64,000 nucleotides of DNA, from contig JAPVLO010001006.1 of NCBI GenBank assembly GCA_027257055.1, positions 1 to 64,000 of the forward strand. Direction: 5' to 3'. Every line of letters starts with the position of its first letter. Within the stretch, counting starts at the first letter, position 1. The notes under the pieces are model-generated. The model saw only the letters and a program-made list of their open reading frames with translations, was not told the origin of the DNA and searched no databases. A program made the position numbers and the translations under genes. Origin of the DNA: Cephalopachus bancanus (Eukaryota; Chordata; Mammalia; Primates; Tarsiidae). This document shows positions 1 to 11,551 of the stretch, piece by piece.

Positions 1-222
1 ACAGCCTCAACCAGCTGGACTCAAGCGATCCTTTCACCTCAGCCTTTCAAGTAGCTGGAAACACACACATGCACCACCACGCCCGGATAATTTTTTGATT
101 TATTGTAGAGACGAGGTCTCTACATGTTGCTCAGGCTGGTCTCAAACTCCTGAACTCAGGCATCCTCTCGCCTCTGTCTCCCACAGTGTGGTTTTATAGA
201 CGTGAGCCACCGCAACCAGCCA
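1..222 (-). repeat. Alu, antisense, cut by window edge
   Basis: Antisense Alu running from the right-arm interior through the linker and left arm to the CCACCGCAACCAGCC end. The poly(T) start lies outside the window. Confidence 0.9.
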
Positions 223-239
223 CAACAGTCATTTTTCGC

Positions 240-660
240 AATCGTATTATATTTCTGCGAATATACAAGAGAAGAAAGGGAAGAACACAAGCTTCCCAAA
301 TGGATCCCTGCCAGACAAGCTTGCATTGTAGTCAGAGATTATGCCCACATTCGACCCTGATGGTGGGAGCTGATTTGGCTGAGAAACCCCAAGGGCCAAA
401 GATCCTTCCCTTCCACCAAAAAGAGAACTCAACAGAGGCAGCGGTTGACCTGGCTTCAGGTAGTGCTTATGGCCTCATGTCCTAATCTGCTCATCTCTCA
501 TCTCTCATCTCTCCTGATACCCACTGGCCCTCACCAAATCTCAAGGCTTGTCACATACCTTGCTGTTTTCCTGTGTTTTCTGACAATTCATTCTAAAATC
601 TTCAGCAAGGGATCTTAAGGTAAGACCTCAACAAGGGCGTTTCAATGATAAAGAAGCACC
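240..660 (+). other. Duplicated module A, copy 1
   Basis: This non-coding stretch is clearly related to 5,570-6,350. Both contain GAAGAACACAAGCTT, a GGATC(C/A) block, GAGAAACCC, GGCTTGTCACAT and the TCTTAAGGTA(A/T)GAC motif in the same order. Copy 2 carries an Alu that copy 1 lacks. The 99-codon ORF here has no support beyond being open. Confidence 0.7.
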
Positions 661-699
661 CTGGGGTTTCCAGACATATTTAAAAATAGTCGTGTAGGG

Positions 700-1190
700 G
701 TGACAAGAAACCTTTTCCTTCCCCCTCTGAATCTTCACTGAAAAATCGTCTCACAGAAGGCAGATTAATGGGGAAAAAAGTCGTAAGTTTATTGGATGTG
801 TATACACAGGAGCCTTCAGAATGAAAATCCGACTCCCCGGTGGAGTACGGAAGCTTGCACACACTTTCGAGGTTACAGAAAGAAAGGGTGTGGATCCTGG
901 CCAACAAGGTTACAGGAAGTGGGAGAAGAGGAATTCGGCTGAGGGGAGTAAGTGGGAGAATCAGTGAGCTGGAAGAAGACGCTAAGGTCTGGGACAGAGT
1001 CTGTGGGGCCAGCAGGGCACACTGGGTAGTGACAAAACTCTGTTCGGATTTGTTGACAGCCTTTAGTCTTCCTTCCTGTGATATGGGTTCAGTTAGTAAT
1101 GGAAACTCAGAGAAGGAACCAGAAATACTTTTTGTGGCAGGTCCCGACTGAAGGCCGATGAAAGAGCTTCAGGGAACAACGTGGCATCCC
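700..1190 (+). other. Duplicated module B, copy 1 (unclassified repeat)
   Basis: Related to 14,850-15,260: both have TTCACTGAAAAATCG, GATTAA(T/C)(A/G)GGGGAAAA, a GGAGCTTCAGAATGAA-like block and GAAGTTACAGAAA-like sequence in order. It may be an old LTR or other interspersed repeat rather than a segmental duplicate; I cannot name the family. Confidence 0.55.
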
Positions 1191-1299
1191 CTGTGGTTTG
1201 GGAGAGGCTGGTGGGAAGAGGCACCGAGACCCGAGGCTCCTCGCTCAGTTCACCGTGTCGAAGTGCCATCTTTTGGAGAACGCTTTCTTAGCCTCAATA

Positions 1300-1470
1300 C
1301 GAGCTTGGTGCTGGGGACTGCGTGCTAAGCAGTGCTTAACTTATCCCCTTTCATCCTCACGATACTCACAGAGGTCGGCATTTCAAATTCCCCTTTCATC
1401 AGTGAGGAAATGGAGGCGCTACAAGTTTACCGTCTTGCCGGAAGCACAATGAGATCCAGACTACTTAGTT
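1300..1470 (+). repeat. MIR-like SINE fragment
   Basis: Shows the MIR order: GTGCT..GGGACTG..GCTAAGCAGTGCTTAACTTAT, then TTTCATCCTCACGATACTCACAGAGGT and a GTGAGGAAATGGAGGC segment. Family named from memory of the MIR consensus. Confidence 0.6.
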
Positions 1471-1499
1471 CCCAAGTCATGGCATTATTTACTACGTGA

Positions 1500-1808
<309 letters not shown>

Positions 1809-2107
1809 GATTGTTTATTGATTATTGTCTATCTATGCTTGCCAAACTTTGAGCTTACCAGTCATCTCAAAAACATTATGTCCTAAATTAATATTTGTTG
1901 AATGATCCACTCAAGAATTAAAGATGGGAGGGAATATAGTGGAATGGCAGGTTTGTTTCATAGTTCACTGAAATATCAGGGCAAGTGTTTTTTGACCCCT
2001 ATTGATCTCAGTCATTTTCGGGAGGCCCCTGGTACAGAAGCAAAAATTCCTTGTAGTTTTGCAGAAAAATTTTATGAAGATAATTTTTATTTTTATTTAT
2101 TTTTACT

Positions 2108-2394
2108 TTTTTTGAGTTGGAGTCTCACTCTGTTGCCCAGGCTGGAGTGCAGTGGCATGTTCACGGCCACTGCAGCCTCGACCTACTGGGCTCTGGCGAA
2201 CCTTTAGCCTCAGCCTTTCAGGTAGCTGGAACTACAGGTATTTTTTTTAATTTTTTTAAAATTTTTTAAATTTATTGTAGAGATGAGGTCTCATCAAGTG
2301 CCCAGGCTGGTCTCTAACCCATGGGCTCAGGAAGTCCACTCACCTTGGCCTCCCAAATTGCTGGTAATATAAGCATGAGCCACCGCACTCAGCT
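2108..2394 (-). repeat. Alu, antisense
   Basis: Dimeric Alu with an expanded T/A-rich linker at about 2,240-2,272. Left arm ends CCACCGCACTCAGCT. Confidence 0.9.
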
Positions 2395-2419
2395 AGATAA
2401 TTTTTAGGAATTTCTTTTC

Positions 2420-2710
2420 TTTTTTTTGTGAGTTGGAGTCTCACTCTGTTGCCCAGGCTGGAGTGCAGTGACACGCTCACGGTCACCGCAACCTCGACCT
2501 GCTGGATTCAGGTGATCCTTTTGCCTCAGCCTTCCAAGTAGCTAGAACTACAGGCATGCACCACCACACCCAGCTAATTTTTTTATTTATTGTAGAAACG
2601 AGGTCTCGCCAAGTTGCCCAGGCTGGTCTCAAACCCCTGAGCTCAGGCAATCCTCTTGCCTCTGCCTCCCAAAGTGCTGGGATTACAGGCTTGAGTCACC
2701 GTGCCTGACT
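2420..2710 (-). repeat. Alu, antisense
   Basis: Full dimer, GTGAGTTGGAGTCTCACTC to GTCACCGTGCCTGACT. Confidence 0.9.
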
Positions 2711-2737
2711 GGAATTTCATTTTTTAAAAACTATTCT

Positions 2738-3352
2738 AGCCAGGCTAAGTGGTTAGCCTTTGGGAGGCCGAGGTGAGTGGATTGCCTGAGCCCACCCCTT
2801 TCGAGACCAGCCCAGGGAACTTGGCGAGACCTGGTCTCTACAATAAATAAAAAATAAAAAATTAAAAATTAAAAAAAAATTAATCCAGGCTCGGTGGCTC
2901 AGCCTGTAATTCCGCACCTTTGGGAGGCTGAGGTGAGTGGACTGCCTGAGCCCGTGGGTTCAAGACCTGCCTGGGCAACTTGGCGAGACCTCATCTCTAC
3001 GATAAATCAAAAACTAGCCAGGCATGGTAGCGCGCACCTGTAGTTCCAGCTACTTGGAAGGCTGAGGTGGAAGCATCGCCGGAGACCAGCAGGTCGAGGC
3101 TGCAGTGGCAGGGAATGGCCACTGCACGTAGTCTGGGCTACAGAGTGAGACTCCAACTCAAGAAAAAATAAAAATAAAATAAAACATTAAAAAATAAAAA
3201 AAATTAGCTGGGGTGGTGGCGCATGCCTGTGCCTCCAGCTACTTGGAAGACTGAGGCAGAAGGATCGCCTGAGCCCAGCAGGTAGACTCTGGGGTGGCTG
3301 TGAGCGTGTGGCAGAGTGAGACTCCAACTAAAAACAAAACAAAACAAAACAA
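2738..3352 (+). repeat. Alu split by a second Alu
   Basis: A left arm (2,738-2,880) ends in A-rich linker. The matching right arm resumes at about 3,203 (TTAGCTGGGGTGGTGGCGC) and ends with an AAAAC-repeat tail. A complete same-strand Alu (about 2,886-3,200) sits in the linker between them. Confidence 0.8.
2886..3202 (+). repeat. Alu, sense, inserted in another Alu
   Basis: Complete dimer from CCAGGCTCGGTGGCTCAGCC to CTCCAACTCAAG plus an A/T-rich tail. Confidence 0.85.
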
Positions 3353-3791
3353 ACTGTCCTGGATGCTTAAGTTGTTGAAAAGACAGAAAAGCCTGAATTT
3401 AGTTGGAAGCATGAATATCTCTAAAAACAGTATGCCTATCATTGTTTCTTCGATCGGGGAACCACAGTCAGTTTTACCTGTGTCTAATTTTCATCAGCTC
3501 CAACTGATTCTGAGTCTGTGGCTTGCCCAGCATCCAGTCTCGACTCTCTTCTTCCCTCCTGGATTCAGTCCTCTTTCAGTCCTTTCGTCTGGACAGTGTC
3601 CTCTCCCCTCGCGTTGCTCCTTTCCCTACCACCCACGTCCAGCTCACTTTCCCCCAGGAAGCACTGGCCACCCCGACCAGATGTCTCCATATCTGCCGCT
3701 TCTCTTCCCCCTGAATGTCATCCTGAGTCTCGTTGAATGTGTGAACTTCTTGTGAATGTGAAATACTAAGAGCTTCTAAAAATAAGACTCT
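3353..3791. other. No gene or repeat recognised
   Basis: Moderately C/T-rich sequence. The ORFs here (up to 153 codons) overlap in several frames and carry no domain I recognise. Confidence 0.5.
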
Positions 3792-4100
3792 GGCCGGGCT
3801 CGGTGGCTCAGCCTGTAATCCCACGCCTTTGGGAGGCTGAGGTGAGGGGATTGTCTGAGCCCGCGGGTTCGAGATCCGCCTGGGCAGCGAGACCTCATCT
3901 GTACAATAAATCAAAAAATCAGCTGGGCATGGTAGCACGTGCCTGTAATTCCGGCTACTGGGAAGGCTGAGGCGGAAGGATCACCGGAGCCCAGCAGGTC
4001 GAGGCTGTGGTGACAGGGAGCGGCCACTTCACTCCAGTCTGGGCGACAGAGTGAGACTCCAACTCAAAAAATAAAAATAAATAAATAAATAAATAAAAAT
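3792..4100 (+). repeat. Alu, sense, with AAAT tail
   Basis: Dimer of the locally abundant GCCGGGCTCGGTGGCTCAGC type; the tail is an AAAT microsatellite. Confidence 0.92.
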
Positions 4101-4118
4101 AAGACTCTGTGTTGCTTT

Positions 4119-4404
4119 TGTTTTTAGTTGGAGTCTCACTCTGTCACCCAGGCTGGAGAGCAGTGGCACATTTATGGCCACCCCAGCATTGATCTGCTAG
4201 GCTCCAGTGATCCTTCCACCTCAGCCTTCCAAGTAGCTGGAACCACACATGCATGCCACCACACCCAGCTAGTTTTTGTGATTTATTGTAGAGACGAGGT
4301 CTCACCCAGTTGCCCAGGCTGGTCTCAATTCAGCAGGCTCAGGTAATCCTCTTGCCTTGGCCTCCCAAAATGCTGGGATTACAGGCTAAGCCACCATGCC
4401 TGGC
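4119..4404 (-). repeat. Alu, antisense
   Basis: TTAGTTGGAGTCTCACTCTG start to CCACCATGCCTGGCC end. Confidence 0.9.
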
Positions 4405-4541
4405 CTAATTTTTCATTTTTACTGTGGAGACAGGGTCTCTCCAAGTTGCCCGGGCTGGTGTAGAACCTGTGGACTCAGTCAATCCACTCTCCTTAGCCTC
4501 CCAAAGTGCTGGGATTACAGACTGAGCCACTGAGCCCGGCC
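4405..4541 (-). repeat. Alu left-arm fragment, antisense
   Basis: Second copy of a left arm joined directly to the preceding Alu, ending GAGCCACTGAGCCCGGCC. Confidence 0.85.
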
Positions 4542-5567
4542 AAGACTCTGTTCTAAATGGAACCTCCAGTTGGGATTCCAGGGAAGGCCGGCTAGCTTCT
4601 ACTCCAGAAGCACTTGGCTGTGTGAGACATGGTCTGGGATTCATCAAGGTCACTTAGACATTCAGGAAGGGAGTCATGGTGTCTGAATTTTGAAGATTTT
4701 TTTAGAAGGGATTAATTCAATGGAATCCATGGTTTACAGATGACTTTCTAGAAAGGTTTATGCAGGGTCCCTTTTGCCACTCGCGATCAGACTTCTGAAT
4801 CAGTGGGAGGAAAAATGAAAAGGTCAAGGGCATGACTGGAAGACGGTGGGGGAAGCGGGCAGGTCCTCTAGTCATGCTGCACACGCTCGTGTCCTTGTAA
4901 CGAAAAGCCCTCGCCTGAGTGCGGGAGCCGCGGCGCCCGGCCCATCACAACTCCGGATTATGGGAGAGAGGACTGGACCTCCACTGGTCACAGTTGCTAT
5001 TAGTCATGGGAACAGTGCAATATGTCTTCCCATGCTTGACTCTGACCCAGTTGCCTAAACAGAGCTCCTGAGTGATGCCACCTTTTCTGAAACGAGGAGT
5101 CAGTTCAGTCGAATATTTCATCAGATTCACGTTTTGCTGAAAAGTCTAGAGTGCTCCTCACTTAATGAGGCCTCACTACAGGTATCTCCAGAGGCTTCTT
5201 CTTGCCCCCACACAAGGGAGAGCTGGTCCGAAGAAAGAAGAAATAAGAGGGCACAAAATGGTGTGATGAGCATGCCAGTGAATGTGTTGGGCATACATGG
5301 CCTGGGCTGGTGGGTTTTGGTTTCTCTATCAAGACAAGTAGACCGTCGTTCACTGATAACACCGCAGCTAATCTTTAGCTCTGCCCCAGGACTTTCTTTC
5401 AGTTACTGAAATTTGATGGCAAAATTTCACTCATGTGCTCTCTAAGTCCAGTTTGCCAGGATGAACACAATGATGCTTCATCCATTAGAAGCTAAGAAAG
5501 TCATTATTATTATGTTTGTTGTTGTTTTTGCTAGATGAAAGAAGTTTGTTTTTGACGTGCTTATTAT
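4542..5567. other. Intergenic, nothing recognised
   Basis: Low-repeat sequence with a small CpG-richer patch near 4,850-4,950. Short ORFs occur on both strands without recognisable domains. Confidence 0.5.
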
Positions 5568-5569
5568 GT

Positions 5570-6350
5570 TTCCCGGAAGCCACAAGAGAAGGGGAAGAAC
5601 ACAAGCTTTCCAGATGGATCATTGGCCACAAGACTGTATTTTAAGCAGAGAATTTTGCCCACTTTTGCAGTGCATTACATATATCAGGGGCTAATACACC
5701 AAGGAATGGCAGTAGAGTATGCACCGGTGATAGACACTGGTTTGACTGAGAAACCCAGGAACTCTTATTTCTGAGGCGGAGTCTCACTGTGTCGCCTAGG
5801 CAGGAGTGCAGTAGCATGCTTGTGGCCACCACAGACTCAACCTTCTGGAATCAGGTGATCCTTTGGCCTCAGCCTTCCAAGTAGCCGGAACTATAGGCAT
5901 ATGCCACCACGCCCGGCTATTTTCATTTATTTGTTTGTTTTGTAGAGGTGAGGTCTCACCAAGTTACCCAGGCTGCTCTCGAACCTGTGGGCTCAGGCAA
6001 TCCTCTCCCCTCGGCCTCCCAAAGTGCTGGGATTAGAGGCGTGAGCCACCAGGCCGGTGAAACCCAGGATTCTTTAACCCTCCCTTAAACCACAGAAGAC
6101 AGCCCATCAAATGCAGCATGTTGTCATGCCTCCAGGTCATTTATGGCCCCGTGTTCCAATCTGTCCCTCTCTGCTGCATCCTAACACCACAGCGACTGCC
6201 CTCCCCACTGCCCTCCCCATGTCTTTAGGGCTTGTCACATGCCCTGTTGCTCTTGTTACTGTCAGGTGTTTTCTGACTATTCTATCCAAGATCTTCAATA
6301 TTGTGTCTTAAGGTATGACTCCATCAAGGGTTTTTACTTGGTCTATGAGC
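5570..6350 (+). other. Duplicated module A, copy 2
   Basis: Collinear with 240-660 (see there), interrupted by an antisense Alu at 5,768-6,057. Confidence 0.7.
5768..6057 (-). repeat. Alu, antisense
   Basis: Dimer from GAGGCGGAGTCTCACTGTGT to CCACCAGGCCGGTG. Absent from module A copy 1, so it probably inserted after that duplication. Confidence 0.9.
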
Positions 6351-6369
6351 ACTCTTACATTTAAGAACA

Positions 6370-6657
6370 TCTTTTTTTTTTTGAGTTGGAGTCTCCCTCT
6401 GTCACCCAGGCTCCAGTGCAGTGGCACACTCAGGCCACCGTAGTTTCAACCTGCTGGACTCAGGCAATCCTTACACCTCAGTCTTCCGAGTAGCTGGAAA
6501 TACAGGCACGCGCCATGCTCTGCTAATTTTTTTTTATTATAGAGATGAGGTCTCATCAAGTTGCCCAGACTGGTCTCAAACCCATGGACAGAGGCAATCC
6601 TCTCACCTTGGCCTCCCAGAGGGCTGGGTTTATAGGCATGAGCCACCACGCCTGGCC
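6370..6657 (-). repeat. Alu, antisense
   Basis: Poly(T) start, full dimer, CCACGCCTGGCC end. Confidence 0.92.
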
Positions 6658-6680
6658 AAGAACATCTTTAAGAAGAAAAA

Positions 6681-6986
6681 TAGGCGAGGCATGGTCGCTC
6701 ACGTCTATAATCCCAGCACTTTGGGAGGCCGAGGCAAAATGATTGCCTGAGCCCCTGGGTTTGAGACCAGCCTGGGTAACATGGTAAGACCTTGTTTCTA
6801 CAATAAATCGAAAAATTAGCTGGGCATGGTGGCATGCGCCTATAGTTGCCGTTACTTGGAAAGCTAAGGCGGAAGGATTGCCTGAACCCAGCAGGCCGAG
6901 GTTGCGGTGGCCGTGAGCAGCGTGCCACTGGGCTCCAGCTCGGGCAGCAGGGTGAGACTCCAATTCAAAAAAAAAAAAAGAAGAAA
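6681..6986 (+). repeat. Alu, sense
   Basis: Head-to-head with the previous Alu (inverted pair about 25 bp apart). Ends CTCCAATTC plus poly(A). Confidence 0.92.
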
Positions 6987-7069
6987 ATTAGTTCTTCTTA
7001 ATGGCATCTGTATGCTAGCCACTACTTACCTAACCCTCTTAAGTTTTTCAGTGCCAACAGAGGAGGCGT

Positions 7070-7250
7070 TTTAAATTCTGTTTTTAACATATGAATACCC
7101 AGTTGTTGCTGCACCATTTAATGAAATGACTTTAATTTCCACATTATATCACCTTTGTTTTTTTGTCAAAGATCAGGATCTATTGTTGAGCCCTTTTATT
7201 TCATTGGTGACTTATCTATTCATTTGCCCATATAACTCTTTCTTGATCAC
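7070..7250 (-). repeat. L1 ORF2 fragment, antisense
   Basis: Reads as the complement of L1 ORF2 3' sequence (TTAACATATGAATACCCAGTT, GCACCATTTAATGAAA, TTTGTCAAAGATCAG). Confidence 0.7.
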
Positions 7251-7255
7251 TGTAT

Positions 7256-7523
7256 GTTTTGTTTGCTTTTGAGTTGGAGTCTCACTCTGTTGCCCAGGCT
7301 GGAGTGCAGTGGTCACAGCCACCCCAGACTCGACCTGTCAGGCTCAAGCAATCCTATCACCTCAGCCTTCCAAGTAGCTAAAACCACAGGTGCATGCCGG
7401 ACACCCGACCAATTTGTTGAATTATTGTACAGATGAGGTTTTGCCAAGTTGCTCAAGCTGATCTCAAACTCGCCTCCGCCTCCCAAAGTGCTGGGATTAT
7501 AGGTGTGGGCCATTGTGCCCGGC
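7256..7523 (-). repeat. Alu, antisense
   Basis: Dimer with a shortened left arm, ending GTGCCCGGCT. Confidence 0.9.
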
Positions 7524-7527
7524 TTAC

Positions 7528-7830
7528 TTTTTTTTTTTTTAGTTGGAGTCTCACTCCGTTGCTGCAGCCTAGAGTACAGCGGCATGCTCACGGCCACCCC
7601 AGCGTCAACCTTCTGGGCTCCAGCGATCCTTCCACATCAGCCTTCCAAGTAGCCAGAACCAGAGGCATGCACTACTGTGCTCAGCTGTTTTTTTAAAAAA
7701 TTTTTAATTATTGTAGAGAAGAGGTCTCGCCAAGTTGCCCGGGCTGGTCTCAAACCCACGGGCTCAGGCAACCCACGTGCCTCAGCCTCCCAAAGTTCTG
7801 GGAATACAGACTGAGCCACCGTGCCAGGCC
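7528..7830 (-). repeat. Alu, antisense
   Basis: Poly(T), TTAGTTGGAGTCTCACTCC to CACCGTGCCAGGCC. Confidence 0.9.
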
Positions 7831-7839
7831 ACCTGACTT

Positions 7840-9185
7840 ATGAAAGTCACCACGCAGGCTCAGAGATTCTATCCCTGGGGATGGCACCCACCAGGCTGGA
7901 ATAAATGGGGTGCTACACTCTCCCTAGTGCTCCCACCGCCTCACCTGTGCTGCGAGGCTGCCAAGGACCCTGGAGCCTTTGGCCCTCGCCATTCTCCTCT
8001 CCTTTCCACAACCCCCGTGGCCTTCCTGAGGAGCCTGGTGGCCCTGCCCAGGCCTCCCCACTTTGAGCGCCTGAGCCACGTCCCACGGTGCTGAGCGGCC
8101 ATCCCCTTCGGTGGGCAGAATCCCCAAGCAGATGCAAACCTCCCGCCTGGTCCCGGACACACACAGCAACACACAGGATCCTTCCTGCTTCTCCTCCGAG
8201 GGGGAAAGGGGAAGCTTACTCCTGACCTCAGTCCCCTCAACTGCATCCTGGTGCCCTAGTTTGGGTAAAGAAGCTGAGCCATGACAGGCTTGCGGCTCTT
8301 TTCTGCCCGTTTTGTGCCTGGTGGATCTCGACACTTGACCCTTAGCGAATACGTGCGTCCTGTCTGCAGAAAAAAGGGTGAGCACCTCCTTTCTGCTGGA
8401 ATCCCAAAGGCCCTCCACTCCGAGGAGACTTGAACCCTGGCGACCTGCAGGCACTGCAGCTCCCGAGCGGCTTCTAGAAGCGACTCTGGACCCGCAGGCT
8501 GACTCGCTCCTGTGCGGTCCAGGGCAGCTGTGTCCGGGCCTTGCCTGTACCGAGACCCGGCTCACCCCTTCCATCTCCCTGCAGGGCAGTGCTGGGTGTC
8601 ACTGCTGGGAATCTGCCTGAGTCCAGGGCCAGCCTGAGAACTGGAGGCAGAGGACGAGCGAAGACAGAGGCGTTTCCTGTCTGCAGCGGGAGCTCCCGCG
8701 TGCATGACGTCTTCCAGCTCAGGCTGGGCTCTCACCCCCATTCCTTAGGGAAACCTCCAGAATCCTTTGTGTTTCGTACATCCCCCCTTTCTCGTGAAGA
8801 CACCGAGGCTCAGAGAGGCCGAGGCCAAGTCCACAGAACGAAGCCAGGATCACCACCATCTTCCTACCACTGCTGGTCACTGACAGAGAGAGGGCAGGTT
8901 CCTCGTGGCTCAGGATGAGGGAGACAGGGGTTAATTGAGGGCAGAGCCCCACAGCCGTGTGCATGTACAGCTGTGTGTACACGCACTAGGACCATCCAAG
9001 GAGGATCCTTCCCGCATCCACTCGGAAGACACTTTCCGTGAGGGCCCTGCCGCCCGCACGACGTGGCTGGAATTGCCTCAGTTTTCAGTAAGATTTAAGC
9101 AATGACTACACACAGCAGACTGAATACGGGAGTGCCCTGGATTTTCAGACACCCAACCCATCTCACTTCAGCCCCTCATTTGAGT
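7840..9185 (+). repeat. Left arm of inverted duplication (partner 50,640-52,310)
   Basis: Its reverse complement matches 50,640-52,310. Shared blocks include TCCCTGGGGATG(G/A)(C/T), AATGGGGTGCT, GGTCACTGACAGAGAG, TTGAGGGCAGAGCCCC and AGGACCATCCAAGGA. GC-rich, no Alu inside this arm. It carries an ORF on the minus strand that is also open in the partner. No exon structure or known protein recognised. Confidence 0.85.
7924..8574 (-). other. 216-codon ORF of unknown status, kept open in both duplicate arms
   Basis: Open from ATG (MEGVSRVSVQARPGH) to a stop at 7,924-7,926. The partner arm has the same frame open from ATG at 51,570. No signal peptide, membrane segment or domain recognised; the composition is rich in S, G and R. 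Other frames are also long and open in this GC-rich DNA, so chance openness is quite possible. Confidence 0.2.
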
Positions 9186-9189
9186 TTTG

Positions 9190-9484
9190 TTTCCTTTTTT
9201 TTTTTCAGTTCGAGTCTCACTCTGTTGCCCAGGCTGGAGGGCACTGGCATGCTCCTGGCCACCGCAACCTCGACCTGCTGGGCTCAGGCCATCCTTTCGC
9301 CTCAGCCTTCCAAGTAGCCAGAACTACAGGCATGAGCTACCATGCCCAGCTAATTTTTTGATTTATTGTAGAGACGAGGTCTCACCACGTCGCCTGGGCT
9401 GGTCTTGAAACTGCAGGCTCAGGCAATCCTCTCACCTCAGCCTCCCAAAGTTATGGGATTAATAAGAGCCACCGCTCCCTGCCG
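9190..9484 (-). repeat. Alu, antisense
   Basis: Poly(T), TTCGAGTCTCACTCTGTTGC to CCACCGCTCCCTGCCG. Confidence 0.9.
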
Positions 9485-9746
9485 AGTTTTGTTTCTTAAG
9501 CAAATTATATCTCTGGCTGCACTTAGAGTCAACACAATCTCCCTCATCCTGGGGGAAGGCCTCTGGGGCTTCAATTCTTTCTCAGAGTCAGATGTGAGCC
9601 TTGGCTTCAATCTGGAGGGGCAGATTGATCTGCAGATCCAATGCAATCCCTGGAAAATTCCAACTGCTTTTCCCCCCTGAAATGCAAAAGCTGATCACAA
9701 AATGTATATGGGATGGCCAGAAACATGGATCAGCCAAAAATAATCT

Positions 9747-10034
9747 TTTTTTTTTTTTTGAGTTGGAGTCTCACTCTGTCACCCAGACTGGGTGCAGTGG
9801 CTGCTCCCAGTCACTGCAGCCTCCATCTGCTGGGCTCCGGCGATCCTTCCGCCTCAGGCTTCCAGTAGCTGGAACTACGGGTGTGCGCTACCACACCTGG
9901 CTAATTTTTGATTTATTGTAGAGATGAGGCCTCGCCAAGTTGCCCAGGTGGGTCTCGAACCCGCGGGCTCAGGCAATCCACTCACCTCAGCCTCCCAAAG
10001 CGCGGGATTACAGGCTGAGCCACCGAGCCTGGCT
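9747..10034 (-). repeat. Alu inserted in L1, antisense
   Basis: Flanked by CAAAAATAATCTTT and CAAAATAATCTTT, a clear target-site duplication. This is the younger type with CGAACCCGCGGGCTCAGG. Confidence 0.95.
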
Positions 10035-10169
10035 CAAAATAATCTTTAAAATGAAGAACAAAGATGGGGACAAACTTATGACCTTGTGGTCTTGGTTAAG
10101 AGGAGGCACATGAAACAATAGAGTTGAATTGAGAATGCGGAAATAAACACACAAACACCTATGGCCTGT

Positions 10170-10452
10170 CTTTTTTTTTTTCTTGAGTTGGGATCTCTGT
10201 TGCCCAGACTTGAGAGCAGTGGCAGCATCATGTTTCACTGTAGCCTTGACCTCCTGCCTCGGCCTCCAGAGTAGTCGGAACTACAAGTGTGAGACACTGT
10301 GCCTGGCTAATTTTTTTCCTTTTTTTTTTTTTTGTAGATACAGGATCTTGTTTGTTGCTTGGGCTGGTCTCAAACTCCTAGGCTCAAGCAATCCTCCCGC
10401 CTCGGACTCCCACAGTGCTGAAATTACAGTCATAAGCCACTGGGCCCAGCTG
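10170..10452 (-). repeat. Older Alu, antisense
   Basis: Lacks several diagnostic bases of the young local family (CTTGAGTTGGGATCTCTG start). Confidence 0.85.
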
Positions 10453-10709
10453 GCCAATTGATTATTGACAAGGGTGTCAAGACAACAAAATGAAAGACAA
10501 ATAGTCATTCCCAGAAATGGTGCAGGGCGGGGTGGGGCGGGACACTGCATATTCCCTTAGAACTATAAAGAAAGTGAAGAGCTAACTCACAGGGCATCAG
10601 AAAATATTTGCAAATCATATATTTTATAAAGATGGAGGATCAACAATATATAAAAATCCTTCCAACTCAAAAATAAAAGGTAAAACAACCCAATTTAAAT
10701 ACAGACAGG

Positions 10710-11008
10710 TTGGCCGGGCACGGCGGCTCAAGCCTGTAATCCCAGCACATTGGGAGGCCGAGGCTAGAGCAGTGCCTGAGCCAAGGCGTTCGAGACCAGC
10801 CTGGACAACTTGGCCAGACCTTGCCTCTACAATAAATCAAAAAATAAGCTGGGAATGGTAGTGCATGACTGTAGTTCCAGCCACTCGGAAGGCTGAGGCA
10901 AAAGGATTGACTGAGCCCAGGAGGTCGAGGCTGAGGTGGCCGTGAGTGTGCCACTGCACTCCAGTCTGGCCACAGAGTGAGACTCCAACTCAAAAAAAAA
11001 CCCCAGAA
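10710..11008 (+). repeat. Alu, sense
   Basis: TTGGCCGGGCACGGCGGCTC to CTCCAACTC plus poly(A). Confidence 0.92.
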
Positions 11009-11179
11009 AACAAAAAAACAAAAAAACAGTATCATATGTATTATCCTATATACAGAGAGAGAAACATGGCATAAGTAAAAATCACTCTCTGTGTGTCAAT
11101 TTGGTGAGAGGTAAAGACCTGAAGATGGGAGCAGGCCATCCTGCAGATTAACTCGTGATTAGAAAACTTCACTGCTGTG

Positions 11180-11300
11180 ATAGTGAAGACGGCGATGACA
11201 CAAACAGCTAAACACCTGAATGTCTGAGCATCGACACACGCTCCTCTTGTCGTCTTCACAACAACCCTGTGACAGTGGTTCCCCAACTTCAGTGGGCATC
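11180..11300 (+). repeat. MIR-like fragment
   Basis: TCTTCACAACAACCCTGTGAC is the MIR core. The same MIR recurs at about 54,925-55,020 in copy 3. Confidence 0.55.
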
Positions 11301-11551
11301 GGAGTCACCTGCAGGTCCTGAACACTCAGATTCCTGAACCCACCCCTGAGTTTCTGATTCTGTAGGTGTAGGACAGGGTTCCGGAATTTCCCCCTCTAAC
11401 AAGTCCCCAAGAGATACAGGGGTACGGGTTAGGGACCCCACTTTGAGAGACACTGCCCTAAGAACGGAGTGCTCTTATATGCCCCAGTTGACAGGGGAGG
11501 GTGGTCAGGAAAGTGGGGGATACAGACTCAACGGTGGGGTCAGGTTCCTTT

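Larger units (their letters stand above)
9620..10680 (+). mobile_element. L1 ORF2 fragment, sense, split by two Alus
   Basis: Pieces at 9,620-9,746 (GATCCAATGCAATCCCTGG, AAATGTATATGGGATGG), 10,035-10,169 and 10,453-10,680 (CCAATTGATTATTGACAAGG) read as consecutive L1 ORF2 3' sequence in the sense direction. The reading frame is broken. Confidence 0.75.
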
